DNA of 64,000 nucleotides from Rhabdornis inornatus (lineage: Eukaryota > Chordata > Aves > Passeriformes > Rhabdornithidae): positions 122,938 to 186,937 of the forward strand of contig VWZS01000162.1 of NCBI GenBank assembly GCA_013397075.1. Reading direction: 5' to 3'. The notes beneath the pieces were generated by a model, which was given only the letters and a program-made list of their open reading frames with translations, was not told the DNA's origin and made no database searches. This document shows, one piece after another, positions 39,001 through 53,400 of the stretch (its first letter is position 1; the number at the start of each line of letters is the position of its first letter). Both the position numbers and the translations under genes were made by a program.

Positions 39001-42000
39001 CCTGCAGCTCCCAGGTGAGGTCCTTTAGGGTCAGACCCCTGCAGAGGAGCAGGAATCATTACTTATTAATGTTAAATATTCGGTCATGGACTCAGAACAT
39101 TTCCAGAAGGGTCCCTGGTGCAAGGCTGTGAGCTGGCACATCCATGACTGAGGCTCTCAGGGCTCTCTGACAGACTTGGCCTGGTTTTCTTGGAAGAAAC
39201 ACCACCCTCATGAAGTGCATGGGTTATGCAGTGAGCCTTCCTGCATAACATCCCAATGTGCTGAGAACCTGAGCTGCTGAAGAGGGATCCAGATGGCAGG
39301 GCCAGCCCCTAAGAAATGGAGATGAAGGCATGGATGATGCTTGGCAAAGACATGACTGGACAGTGCTGTGGAACGGGGACGCATAGCAGACACCAGCTCA
39401 TACAGAATGCTGCTGATCACTTCACACATTGTCATCAGCCAGCAGTGCTCCAATGCTCCTGCAGCTGCTGAGCTCTGTACCTGGGGCAAGATCTTCACTG
39501 GAACAAGTGCCTAAGCTGGCCCTGCTGAGCAGCTGAACAGAGCAGGTTCCTCCAGGCACCCTTCTCTCTGTGTGCTTGGTGCCCATTCTGGGCCAGTGCT
39601 GTGCCCACTCAGGAAACACACGGTGCCCATGGCACCATCCGTGGCTCCAAGCATTCCAGTGAGGGGCAAACCCCAACTTCACTGTTCCCCCAGAAGAGAA
39701 TCTGATCTGGAGCAGGCACAGAGCCCAGCAGTGGCAAAGAGCACTTAAAACAGCCCAAGGAATTCTCAGCAACACCTCTGGCTGCTCTCCAGCCAGAAGT
39801 GCTGACACAGTGCCCTCGTTATGCTTGGCTTGCTACTCACATGGAAACCACTGTCAGTATGAAACAGCAGTTCAGGTACTCAATACCACGCTGTTTTATG
39901 TGAAGTAAGACTCTTAGGATTTTTCTGGTCTTCAGATTTATAACTGGACAGTTTTTTATCCATGCATTGTCACATGTTACAATGTTACAGCACAGTCACT
40001 TCTGCTAAATCCACCTATCCATGCAACAATCATAGAAATGCCAGAGTTTGACTGATTAATGATAAATCACCTTGCACTGGGGCTTTGTAATCCTTCCCTC
40101 CGCCAGATTCTCCAGGCAAAATGGGAGTTCAGGTTTTTCTGTGGACACTTTGTTCATGGACTCTTCTGGCCATGCCCTGCCCAGCCCCAGCCCAGTATCT
40201 GTGCTTGCAGACTGCAATCCTCAGCCCTATCCCTGGCTGCATGCCCCAGTTCTGCTGAGTGCTCCTTGCCTCAATGCTTTCATATGGATTGCCTCAATTC
40301 TTCCTCAGTGTCTCAAGGCCCTGGAGCAATTGGCAGGATATCACCCACAGAGACTGGAGGCTGAGTGGTTATTTTAACCCAGAAATATTTCCTCCTGTCT
40401 GCAAGTTGCCTCTTGAACAGCTTAAATTAACATGGCACCAGAAATAAACAGTTCATTCCTAGAAACCTCAACTCCACACAAATGCCCAGTGGACACAGTG
40501 ACTTATTTATGCAACCAAGCAAAGTGACTCTTTCTTAACTGAATGTCTCCCTGTGTGACTCTCATCCTCCTGGTGGGAACTGCACTCAGCTGCTTCCCCT
40601 CCTCCTGGGCACAGCACTTCAGGCTGCTTTGAAAATGCAGCTCTGTCTATTTGTGCAATTGTGTTGACCCATCATCAGCACTCTACGTGCCGAGTACAGA
40701 GTGGGAGCTCACAGAACAACTCCCCCTTCCCCTTTTCCTCACTCCTCAAATATGGCCATTGGCTCTCCCAACTCCATGGAGACTTGTAGCTGTCCCAAAC
40801 CAACCACAGATGAGAAAGAGAATTACCAGATGAATGTTAATAGAAGTTGTATTTGTGCTGACAGAGCCTGAGAGGCAGCTGGGTGAACCTCAGGAGGCAG
40901 AGGCATGGAGGGCTGGCTGTGCTAATGTCACACTGCAATCAGTAATCAGGAATTATTATGCCCCAAACACTAAAGCTGCACTCACCCACCAAAAATGCTA
41001 CCCTAAAAGTGCTGTATTTCCAGCAGAAATGCCCTCAGACGGGCTGTGTGATGGCTGGACTATAGGGGATGAGCAGAAGGGGATGTATGGCCACACCAGG
41101 GAAGAAAGCTTGTGATTTCTGAAAATCCGTGTTTAAAATCTAGTCATGTGTCCTTTAAATCCTGACAATGGGGGCTTGTCAGGCTTTTACAAGAATTTTT
41201 ACTCTAAATAAAATGTAGGAAATGAAACTTTTTTGGTCCCAATCTTATCTCAGCTTGGCACAAACTGATTCAAAAAAAGAAGACATTTCCATTGACCCTC
41301 TCCCCAGTCTGGAATAAACAGTGCTGCAAAGCAAAGCTTCCCTGTGTAAATAGGAATGAAAAACATTGACATTTTAAAAACTGTAAATGCTAAAATTTGT
41401 TGCACTGGAAGTTCTGACAGTAATAGTTCCCTAAAGCAACAGATGAAATTGAGACATGTTTATACAGCTTAAATCAACCTTGAAAGTTCAAAATATTTCC
41501 CAATTCCCTACATAATTTTAACTGTTCTCTTTCACACCCATAACACTGAGCAAATTCAGACTTCAACAAACACTGACAATTTCAATTAGATTTCCCCTTT
41601 GATGGCTGTATTTGAAACTAAAGAGCTTTTTTTTCCCCTTTTTTTTTGCTTTTATTTTACTTCCTGGATTCTCACAATTTCCTTAATCCCTCTTGGCCTT
41701 AATTTCAAAAAGGAGTCATCCATAGTGCCCAAAACAATGGCTCAAGCTGCATTAGGCTGCAAACACTTGAGTTAGAGATGGTTCTAGTCCTTGAGGAAGG
41801 TCATTGTGCCTGTCTGGAGTCAGAAGAAGGGAGAGCCCAGAGCCTGGGAGCCCTGTGGTGACAGAGGGCACCAGAGCAGGGCCCAGCCCCAGCCAAAGGC
41901 TCCTCTCCAACACACATGGATGGAAAGGAAGGCAGTGACCTTCACTGTGGAACACAACACTCAGCTCAGCCCCTTTCTGGGGATTTCCCTACCCATGCTC

Positions 42001-45000
42001 AGGCTGACCATCACTGCCTTTTACATTGCACAAGCTGGCCTTGAAATATTGTTTGGTCTCTTGCGAATTTAGACCAGAAAACACCAGCATGTGTCGAAAG
42101 CCAGCAGAATGACCCCTGCCAGGGAGGGTTCCCTTGAAAGCAGCTTTATGGCACCCTAAGGAATAACAGCTTCTGCTGTTCATCCCAGTGAGCCCATTCC
42201 ATGCTTCAGGATCAGGTCATGGCATTGCTTCCTGCCCCTCCCTTAGTTCAGCAGTGGATGAACAGAAGCTCCATGTGACTTGGGACCTCTGCTGCCTGTG
42301 CTCCTGAGGCAGCAGAAGGGAGCAATTGGAATATCTTAGCAGGATGCTATTTTTAAAGGACTGTGGAACTTCCAGGTTTCATCAAAAAGCAAGTTCAAGT
42401 GTATGTGGAGACCCTTTTCCATGAGCACAAAGGACACTCTCCAATCATAATGTGGATGACAGCTCGAGTCCTTCACCCACTCCCTGTCTCCTGCTGGGAG
42501 ACAAAGCTGGGACTCAAATCAGGCCCAAAGCAGGGTTTGCCATGCAGCACAGAGCTGTACAGGTCACACAGATAAGGCTGCCAGGTACCTGCATTCACTG
42601 TGACAAGGACTGGGATTGTGTGCATAGGGAAGAGACATCCGAAATCCAACATTTGCCATTCTTATTCCCACTCAGGACTCCCTACAGCATTGCACTCCAG
42701 TGTATTTCAGGTGGTTTTAGTTGCTGACCTCCCTGCTCTGCTCGTCCTGCCCCTCACTCCAGACACCAAGGGGTCTGTGCCACTGCAGTCAGGATGGTGA
42801 CACAAGGAAAAAGCAGAATGTCCCCAGCTGGGTGGCCTAAAAAACTCCTGCTGCTTCCTTTGGTATCTGTGTATCTGAGCCTGTGACACAAAACTCACAC
42901 CCACAGAGAGCTAGAGCCATCAAGCATTTAACAAGGCCAAGTCACACAGCTCTTGGCTGCTCAGCTGGGACCTACATTTACCTCCCAAACCTGGTGACTG
43001 TTCCTTACAGCAGCAATTTGGTGACAAGCAAACAGCAGATGGGAGTGGGAGGACAGAAATGTCCATCCTTCTGTCATTCCCCACCACATTACCACCACCT
43101 GCTTCCCTGCCTGGGAGAAATCTGCTGGTTGGAGCACAAGACAGGACAAGTCAAGGGTGCCAGAATCACCCAAGAGTTCCCATCCCACATGTGACACTGA
43201 GCCACATGGTGTTTGTCCCACCCACTGAGACACAGCTATGGAAAGAAGGAAAATGGGGAGGCAAGGACAGGTCAGCTCTTCCAAAAGGCAGCCACAGAGA
43301 GCTCTGCATGGACACCTGAGCACACAGAGCTCTCCAGGGCCTCTCTGACCACCAGTGACACTCATGGATGCTCACCCAGGCTGCTGCCAATGAGGCCATT
43401 GGGACTCCTGAGAACTGGAAAGAATAAAAGGAGAAATGGCTTGGTGCAAGGGCTGGAAAAGAGCACTGAATGGGACACGTAGGAAGCAGCACAAAAATGG
43501 AGCCAAAGGGGGAAAACAGGGCTGGAGAAGAAAAGAGGATGCAGGATAGATAAAGGAAGGGAAAAGGGAAGACGTTTGCACATCCCCATGCACCAGCCTG
43601 GCTTTGAGGAGCATGTCAGCTGCTTAATGCAGAAAGGAACTGCTTCCAACCAGAGCCCAACTCCTCTCACACCAGTCCTGGGCAGCTCACTTGAGTTCCT
43701 CAGGTTTCCTGGCTCAATCAAAGCTTTAGGCGAGTACCTTGCAACTCCTCTGCAGCCTGCCAGGCCCTCACCTGAGCCACTAAAATAAACTGACACTACA
43801 TGTGGTGCAGACAGAAACATTCCTTACAGGGAAACAAGATGAGCAAATCACATGAAACTTGCTACTCAACTTGTAAGAATTTCTGGTGGGTTTTTTTGTG
43901 TTTTTTTTTTTTTCCTTTTGTTTTTCTTTTGTTTGTTTTTTTTTTTCTGTGAACTTTCCCTCATGTGCTTTAAATGTTGCGGTCCAGAAAGAAACAGATT
44001 GAGGAGGATGAGTGTGATGTGAGCTGGTACAAGGAGATGGCAGGGAGAGCCTGGGAGATGTGTCACAGCAAGAGTGGGTCAGTATTTAGTAGTTCAGAAA
44101 GAACTGAAGTCTTGGACTGTTCAGTACAGCCACTCTTTGTGTTTCTTGTCAGTGCTTCCTGGACAGGTTCATGCTACAGGTTCTTCTGCCCTCCTGCAAA
44201 ACCTGACAAGAGCAGCCAGCAGGTTTACAATGCAGATTTCTTGGCTTCAGGAATGAGCTGTCTGATAGGAAGGAAGATATTTCTGCCCTTCCTTTGTTGG
44301 CTGTACAGGGTTTTACAGGAATAAAACAGGTACAATCTCAGGCTGCTGCTTTCCAAGGGCTCCAGAGGAGTCAGGGCCCGAAGTGGTGTATTGGCATTTA
44401 CAGATGTGCACTGAAAGACTTTGAAACCCTTCAAAACACTGCCAGTACCCACAGAAGACAAGACACGAGCTGCAGAGAGGCCAGGGCCAAGTCCAGGGCT
44501 GCAGCCGGGCTGGGAACTCTGGCAGTCAGTGACTACACTGCCTTGAGCCATGTCTGACAGCCAGGCTGGGCTCACTGACCAGGGCTTGGGCAGTCCCAAG
44601 GACTCCTGACTGTCCAGCAGGAACAGGACTAAGGGCCTGAAACACAGACAAGCTCACCTGATGGGTTCTGCTTACACCTCTTTTCTTTAGGTTTTTCTGT
44701 CCCCGAATGACCAGCTGCAATTGTGGTGAATGATGGATTAGTACAGGATTGCTCCTCAAAACACAACACACAGTATTTTAGCAACAGACAACTTTGTTCC
44801 CCATTTCCCAACACCCACTCTGCTACCACACATGGGTTTTCCAACACATCCCTTCTTTTCAACATGGTTCCAGAAAGCCCCTTACTTGCTTCTGAGACAG
44901 ATATAACCCCCAACAGACACTGTATAACCTGCTCCAGGGAGATATCCCACCCCTTACCTGTCCATTCCAGCCAGAGGCATTGCCAACACCACATATTCTG

Positions 45001-47369
45001 CTTCTCTTGGATGGAGAATGGAGGGAGGCCAGGCTTTTTTGCTGGCATGTTATTTATCTCTGCAGCAAGATGCCAAAACTACATTTCAACTGGTCTGTCA
45101 CTTTTGCTCCAATTAGGGAGCATGAAGAATGGTAGTGGCCCACTGGAAGGCCAGGCAACATAAAGGCAGGATAAAAACCTTGCACAGAAAACTCTACAGG
45201 TGCTGAACCTGAACAAAATTGTCTAGGCCACTAGTTATGTTCAGTTACTACCACTTGGACTGAACACTGCAAGGAAACTGCACAAGTGGAGGGGATTTTC
45301 ATTCCTTCTAGCACATGTATTTTGGTCTCACATATACACATCTGATTTACTGTGACCTCCATGCAGTGACTGCACAAACAGCTGGACATTGGTTACAGTG
45401 ACATTTACATAAACAGTCATGCTCAGCACCACCGTAATCTGCAAACTGCTGTTCTATCCACAGTCCTCAAACTTCTTTGCTTGCAAATGTCTTTGCTCCA
45501 CCAGGACTACACTGATACACGGACACAGCACAAGTATTGCCTGATCTCCATCCATCTTTTCTCCACATCTTGGCTCCCCTCTGAAAAATCTATGCTCACG
45601 TCCTGGGCCTTGGCAGCAGGACTCCCACATCACCTGTTTGACAGGGCTGGAGTGGGAGGAACCTGGTGAGGAGGGAGAATAAGGCACTACCCCAGGAGGG
45701 CTGAGTGTCTGTGAGCTTAAACAAGGTACCCCTAACACATCAACATTCACTGAGCATAGCTGGATCCTGCTCGGAGAGGAACATGGAAGCAGCAGGAACG
45801 GGTGACCACACTTACCACTGGAGTTCTGGGAATTGCTGTTTGTTTCTTCAAAGTTGTTTTGCACCTTGCCTTCCAGTCTTCTGCTGAAAGCACTTTCTGC
45901 TGGGTGGAGAACAAAGCAGGGATGGTGACTGGTCAACACTGGATACGGAACCAGGCAGACAGGAGGCAAGATGTGCTCCTGTGCCACATAATCACAGACC
46001 CTGAATACAGCAGAAAGGTCAAATACCTCATTTTGGAGGCAAATGGGCCAGATTCAGTGAAGGGATAACAGGTGAGTATTTTTCTTGAATGCCTTCTGGC
46101 TGAGGTGGCCTGGATTGGCTCTTAGGGAGCCCATGAACACCAGTCCTGACTGAACCAGAAAGGTCATGTCTTCCTCCCCTGCAAAAAAACCCAACCCTTA
46201 TCTTACTCTTCCTTAAGGCAACAAGCAGTCCTTAAAGCCTGTGAACACAGGTGACCAGTCTGAGACTGAACTCAGGGCCTCAGCACCACACCAGTGTCAC
46301 CTACAGAAGCACTGGGCCATCTTTCCTTGTGCTTCCTAGTCACCTGCATTCCTTTCCTAAACACCCTCCTGGAAATGTTGAAGCAGAGGCCTGAAGGGCT
46401 GTCTCAGGGCCTGCCCACCAAGTCTGGAAAAGCTGTGGAAGATTGCCTGGCTCTGTGCTTCCCAACAGTGCCCTTGTTCCCTTGTTGCCCTGGGCCAGGC
46501 ACTTGGGTGCTGCTGAATGCCGAGGGGGATTTTTGGGTGCTGCTGCTGGCAGGGCACTGCTCTGCACACTCCAGCACAGCACAGGGCAGCTCCCAGGGTC
46601 TGTACTGGGAGGCCTCCTCCATGGACTCAGTGTTTCCTGCCCCTGGCAGTGGCCACAGAGTCCTGCAGCATCTCTGCACAGCACAGCTTGGGGACTCCCA
46701 CCCTGCTCAACCTCAGCGCCAGCTCAACAGTGCAGTGAGGTTCTGTCTCACTTCACCAGGTTTGCAACATCCAGGCAAATGGATTTACTGTAGTGGCTCA
46801 AAGGATAAACTAGAGATTAAAAAAAAAATGAACTGGCCAAAGCAATGTGAGTGATGTGTGTGGCCCGTGCTGGGCAGGCCCTTGACCTGCGCTCTCATTC
46901 TGGGGCCCACTGTCACCCGAGGGGTTCACATGGTCACAGCCTGGCCTGGCTCTGCTGGGCTCAGCCTGCACACTGGGCAGGACTGGGGACACAAGTCTTT
47001 CATTCAGGAATGATGGAGACTCCTGAAAACTGGTGCCACATCATGGTTTTATTCCTGCAGACCACTGGAGTGATCACAACTGCTGTCAGGAGTTGGTAGA
47101 GGCCACAGGTCCCTGCAGGCTCCCAGGGCTGCAGCGTGGCTCACACACGTGGGCTTTGGGGCTACCAGAGACCTGAACTGCAGGAAAAGCCCAGCCCATG
47201 GATTTTGGCCCAGCCAGTCCTCAGTGGACCCTTCCAAGTCCTGAGTAGGCTTCTCAAACTATCCATCAACTACACTCCTGACTCCTGAAATTCAGGAGAG
47301 CAAGCAAACTTGGTAACCAAATCAACTGAAACAGAAATACATCAAACAGGGCTGAACAGGAGACATTAG

Positions 47370-47421
<52 letters not shown>

Positions 47422-50400
47422 GCCACTTGACAGATAAATAATAGAAACAAGAGGCCTTAAATAATAGTGAAAATCAGATGGTGAATAAATGGTTTTGGTC
47501 AACCCACCCCTCCCAAGACACCCAGGTTCAAGTCCTGGCTTATGTCACAAATGTGAAATTTCACAAGGAAGTGAAATGGAGGTCTCCAAAGACCTTTGTA
47601 AAAATTTTTCATGGTAGTTTTGCCTTCATCTCTTAGCTTCCCCCCCAAAAACCTCCCCCCAAGTCTGGCAGTAAGAAAAATTTGGTTTAATAGACCTGTT
47701 TGGTCTTACTGTGCCCTTCCCACACTGAGAGGGCAGCTCACTCTGTTATCTCTCCTCCTATTGGAACCTTTCGAATGTGAAGTAAAATTATCTGTATGGA
47801 CCAAGTCCTTGGGAGCTGTGGATATGTGTAATCCAACAAAACCCATCCTTGTTCAGCATCCATGGCCTCTCCCACCACAGCCACCTCTCATACTCAGCAT
47901 CTGTCCATGCCAGACATTCTAGGGGTGTTTAAATACCAATTGATCAGCCCTTCTTCTGCACCCAGATGGAATTTTTATCCATCAATTCCACTTAAGAGAG
48001 TGCTTCTCAGTGGACTGCACATGGCACACTATGCTTCACATCCTATTTATTAACTTATTTTTCAGTAGTCTTTGCTTTCTTTCTTGTAATTGTTTTTTAG
48101 GCTTGCTCCTGTTCGGAAGGAGGAAACAGAGACAATGGGAAGATTGATCCTAACTTGCATTTTCTAACTCCTCAGTAATGGTTCTGTAATACTGATTTTT
48201 CTGTTTATCTCTCAGAGGTTCCTGTGGGGAACAGAGCACTGTGAAAACAGTTGTACTCCATTTCACTTCTAAAGGCACAGGCCTAGCCCTGAAAACATCA
48301 CCTTGAGGGAAACAAACACTGGATGCCAAACAGTGCTGAAAACCAAGCACAAATCCCCATTCCTGACAAGCCATTACACCAGTCCTTGTCAGGAAGCTCT
48401 TCTCAGTTTGTGACACCAGGATTTGAAACAGGGTCTTTCCTACCTTGTGGTTACCATGATGTTCAACAAAAACAACTAGTCACTGGGAAGAGATTATAAA
48501 GGATCTAATCCCCTCAACTGCTTCTGGGAGCAGCTTTTATGGGACAGTCATGGACGGAGCAGACTGAGGCCAGGAAGGGTCTGGACACCAAGCAGTTCAG
48601 AAAGCTGAAAGGCAATTGGTACCTGTGATGGCCTTGCTTCCTGGGGATCCGGAATTTGGAGCGCGGAACATCTGGGACTGGGATGCGGGCGGGACCCCGG
48701 AGGGGCTGCGGTGCAGGAGGGTGGAACAGCGGTTTATGGACGCTGGAGATTTTTTGCTGGACTGGCTCGTCTGTGTCTTCACTGCCACGAAGAGTGGAGA
48801 TCGAGAGAACTCTGGATATGAACACTCAGAACTAGTGCCTGCACAGCCAGGGAGCTCCCAGGGCGGGGCCTGCTGAAGCTGCTGATCCACTGAGCCCCTG
48901 GGACAGAGCTGGGCTCCCCCCTCACCCGAGGGGACATTGGAGAAGTTAGCTCCCTTGTGAGCTCCCTTCCACACCTCTACCTGCCACATGACCAACCCAT
49001 TCCTCCTCCAGCAGGAATCACCCCATCCATCCATGCATCCATCCATCCATCCATCCATCCATCCATCAGCAATGTGTGATTGCCATGGCCTGGTTGGGGG
49101 CACCTACAGCTCTGACCTCCATTTCTATGGACTGAATTTTGGGAGCAGATTTCTAAACTGCTCAGAGTTCTGAGTAGGGAGAAGTTTCCATCTTTGTTTC
49201 TTGAGTCTTGAATAAATCCTAGTGATCTCCAGCTAATTCCTTGTCTCTTTGAACAAATACAAAGGAAAGGGCACTGTTGGGAATGGAATGGAGTGGAATT
49301 AGGAGGCAGAGTGAGTAAAGGCTTTTGGTCCCATCTCCAGACTGGTGACATGTGGAGAAATTCTATATATTACTGGGACATGCTCTTTGAATGCATCTAT
49401 ATTTTGGTCTCTGCAGTACACAGTGAGGATCACCAGGAATTTTCAATGCCAAAAGTCATCTAAAACACCTTCAGGAGGACAGCCCTTTGTCTGGGCCACA
49501 TGGATTAAATAAACCATTACAAAAGTGGAGAAACTGTCTAAGAAGCCACTTCATTCCTAAGTTTCTATGGAAATCTGGATATGGGTCCTGAAGCCCCAGT
49601 CCAACTCCAATCACCTGTCCTGAAAAATCACTAACAAAGAAGGTTCAACTAACCCACAGTCCCAGCTCCCTACCAGTGATTTCTACAGAGATGCTGTGGG
49701 ATGCCTAAAGGTGGAGGGACAACAGCAGCACCTGCATGTTCTACACAGTGTGAGTGAGAAATCCTCATCCACATTGAGCAGATCTCAGGGGAACAGCACG
49801 GTAGCATCACAGCCTGGCTCTGAAACAGGGGAGGAGAGCAGTGCCCCAGGCTGGGACAGGACACTCACTTCCAAAATCCCAGGAGACTTTTCAGACCTTG
49901 ACTGCGACTGGCTCTCACCTTCATCAGCAGCACTGGGGACTGGGAGTGTGTACATTCACAAGGGGTTGCAATTCCAGGGGTTTGGATTCACTTGCTCTGA
50001 CACACAGCCCCAAGATGACATTTCCTCACGTCAGTGTAGTTCTGTAGATTATGCACTGGTTTTCTCACAGTTTAGGCAGGATACTTCTCTGCTGGGTCTC
50101 CAGCCAGAGAAAAAGGCAGGAGGCTTGTTTTGCTCTCTATACTTCCTTTCAATCTCCATGGATTATCCTCCTCCAGCTGCTGCTAAACTGCCAGCAAAAA
50201 TATAGTCAGATATGAAAATTTCCAGCTTGAGGATCATCTGCTTCCCATAAGGACCATTCCCCATGGACTTTATTCCCCATCAATGCCATGAGAAACAGCC
50301 ATCAGCAACTCTTCAGTGCCAGACACAGAGAGCATCACTGCACATCCTCTGCAGCCCAGATACTGCTCTGGGACCTGAAGACAAAAGTCTCAATGCTATG

Positions 50401-53400
50401 ATGACCTCCAATTCCTTGACCTCCAAAAGAAATTTTTTCTTCTTCCTCCCAAATGAAACAAACAGTATGTCTTCAAACTGAGTCTCCACAGTGAAGGCTG
50501 CTCCATGTGACACTAGGCAGGGAGAGAGAGTTTTGTGCAGCAATGCAAGACAAAGGAATATCAGTTCCAGCAGTCTGGAGGAAGCTAACAGTTCATTGGG
50601 GAAAAAAATGTTCAGTCTGTAATTCATCAGGTGCCAAATCCCCTCTGAAGGTTGAGCAACACAGGTGGAGAGCATCACACAGCTCCTCTGCTCTACTCTG
50701 GAAAAGTCACCTTCACTGTGGAACTCATGGCCTCGGGCTGATGGAAAGGTCAAGATGATTCTAAAAATGAAAATCTTGAGTTGCTGAATGGCCACAAAAA
50801 CCTCCTGCCTCAAGATCTGCATCAAGGCTGGGGACAGCACTGTGGGCAGCTGACCTCATACCTGCTGCATAACTTGTGGAGCTTTTCAAACCCTCTCAGA
50901 AGGCAGCAGAGACCATCCCAGTGGAAGCTGCAGTGATATGGAGGGTGATTCTCACTGCATGGTCTGCAGTCAGCCAGCTCAGGGCTTTGTGCTGCAGCCC
51001 TGCAGGATGGCCCAGAGTGTGCTGAAGGACACACTTGATGCAGGAGATGCTGACAACAGCAGAGGCTCCAGCCTGGCAGCTGGGAAAGCTCAGCCACTGC
51101 TGTGCTTGGTCAGCAGAGGAGCTCCCAGGATGATGCTGTGGCTGAAGAGGCTGAGGTGCTCCCTGGGGAGCAATCAGGAATTTCCAAGGGGATCAGGAAG
51201 GCAGAGCCAGCTCTCAGATCCTTCCTGACCCAGTGCTGGTGCCTGCCCTGCCTGAGGGTGGAAAACAGACTGGAGAACACTCAGAGGAGGAGACAAGAGG
51301 ATAAGCAAGGACCAAGAACAGCAGAGCTTACAATGGAAACAGAAGTCATTCCTGTGATTTAACCAGGGCCTGGAGAGCAGGCTAGGCCAGGTCTAGAAAG
51401 GACAGAAACTTGGTAACTTAGTCCTCCTCCACTGAGCAGACAAGGTTATAAATAGGACTCAATGCTCAAAGCTACAGCTGGCTAATTTTAGTCTTAATTT
51501 AGTGGAGGCAATAATCCATCAAAATAATTACTGTATGAGATTGCTGCATTTTGTGTCACTCAGAAGCAAGATTAGATGTCTCTCTAAAGCATATCTGTGT
51601 GCAATCCAATCAAGGCAATCCTACAGAATGTGTTTCTCCAGGCAGTCCAGAGATCACAGTGATCCCTCCTGGCATTCCTGGTTTTGGGAAGACTTTAAAG
51701 TCCTGTGTCTGGCAAGCTGTGGCAGCAAGGAGAAAATCTGGCACACTAATTTACACACTACCATGATGCACTACCACAACAGGGACCAGACTGTCTCAGC
51801 AACATCACTTCTTCAAGGTAAAAATTCTGGGTAATAATTTGTGTATGGTATTTGTTTACAAAGATGTCAGGATGGGCAGAGAACCATTTTGATGGTTCAG
51901 ATGGAATTATACCATCACCTATGGAGAAAAAACTGTCTTCACTGAATGTGTTGGAAAATGATTCCTTAACAATGGCCTGAAATTCCATACTCTGAGCAGA
52001 CACCTTGGCTATGGCAAATAGGTCTTTCCACAGGAAAACCCCTCTGCTCAAACCTATCAAATCTTAATGTATGTCTTTATACACACAAACAGGGGGAGGC
52101 TGTTGCTAAAATACTGTGGGATCAGACTGGGAAAAGCACCTGAACTCTCAGATTTCCCTCACTGAACTGGAGGAAGCAAAGATACACCATCCAACTGGAA
52201 TCTGGAGCTGTTTTTTTCCTGGTTAGGCAGGCTCTGTGTGGAAACCAGCTGTACTACCAAAATGGCAGCTGCCTTAATGAAACACTGCTTTTAAGCACTC
52301 TGTATGAACAAATTGTATCCAGTGTGCATCCAATATGGAAAGGAACTGAGCAGCAAGCCTTGATGAACTTCCTTGCGTATCTCAGGTGTCAGGGTTGGTG
52401 TAGGTCTGTCTGTCCCCTGGAGAGCCAAGAATGATCCCAGGGATGGCAGGGCCCATCCAACAGACCCTGAGAGAAGTGAGCAAGGCCCAGAGGTGACAGC
52501 TAGCTTCAATCACGAGTCTAGGTCATCAGGAAGTTCATGGCAATGAGACAGGCGTGTGGCCAGGTTGGCAAGTCAATCCACAGGCCAGCAGCAGGATCAG
52601 CTCTGGTGAGGTTAACCAGGACCAGTGATCCTCAGCGAGCTCCAGGGTGCCCAGACAGGGCTGACATCAAGGTGGGAATGCAGCTGTGGGCTGGGGTACA
52701 AACCCATGGGACCCATAGGCAGGTATAGGCACGTCCACAACTGAGCTGAGACCAACATCCTACAGAGAACATGCAACATCAGGCAGGGTGTGTGGCTCAG
52801 AGCTGGGCTGGAGCACAAGGGCGGCTGTGGGCACAGCTGCTCAGGGCCTGTCAGAGCTCTGAGTACTCCCAGAACCCTGACATCACTTTAGATTTCCATC
52901 CTGGAAGCAGAGCCATGAGAGCTGTCCTGGTTTTACTGCTCTCCCCATCCTTCCATGACCCAGGAGTCTGAGGCTGTAGCTGCAGGTACCAGGCAGAGGT
53001 GAATGCACACTCCTGAGCCTGACTCACCCAGCTCAATCCCACTCCTGGTACATTTAGAGCCAGTTCACATTCCAGGTGCCCTAGGTTTTCTCTGCACTGC
53101 AAACCCATCACAGAGTCACAGAATCCCAGATTGCTTTGGCTTGACAAGATCATCTTGTCAGCCCCCCTGCCATGGCAGAGACACCTCCTACTATCCCAGG
53201 GTGCTCCAAGCCCCAATGTCCAGCCCAGCCTTGGACACTGCCAGGGATCCAGGGGCAGCCACAGCTTCTCTGGGCACCCTGTGCCAGGGCCTGCCCACCC
53301 AATTCCTAACTGGAAATCCAGTATAACTGGATACTTGGAATTTTTTCCCAAAATCCCATCCTCTAACAGTGTGAAGCCACTCCCCCGTTCTGTCACTTCC

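Noticed and set aside
41168..41186. Sequence tgggggcttgtcaggctt resembling a retroviral proline primer-binding site next to an LTR-like 'gaca' end
   Set aside because: Only about 14 of 18 positions agree, and no LTR or gag sequence could be recognised on either side.
47521..47537. tRNA T-arm-like ccaggttcaagtcctgg (B-box match)
   Set aside because: No A box, anticodon arm or acceptor stem could be paired upstream; probably chance or a very decayed tRNA-derived SINE.
47611..47922. 103-codon plus-strand frame that at first looked envelope-like
   Set aside because: No conserved motif or cysteine pattern was found, so the resemblance is not supported.
48839..48900. Upstream extension of exon 48623-48838 (frame reading APPWELPGCAG in continuity)
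   Set aside because: The candidate AGs upstream are out of phase with the preceding exon and run into a stop; the proximal acceptor at 48839 keeps the frame.
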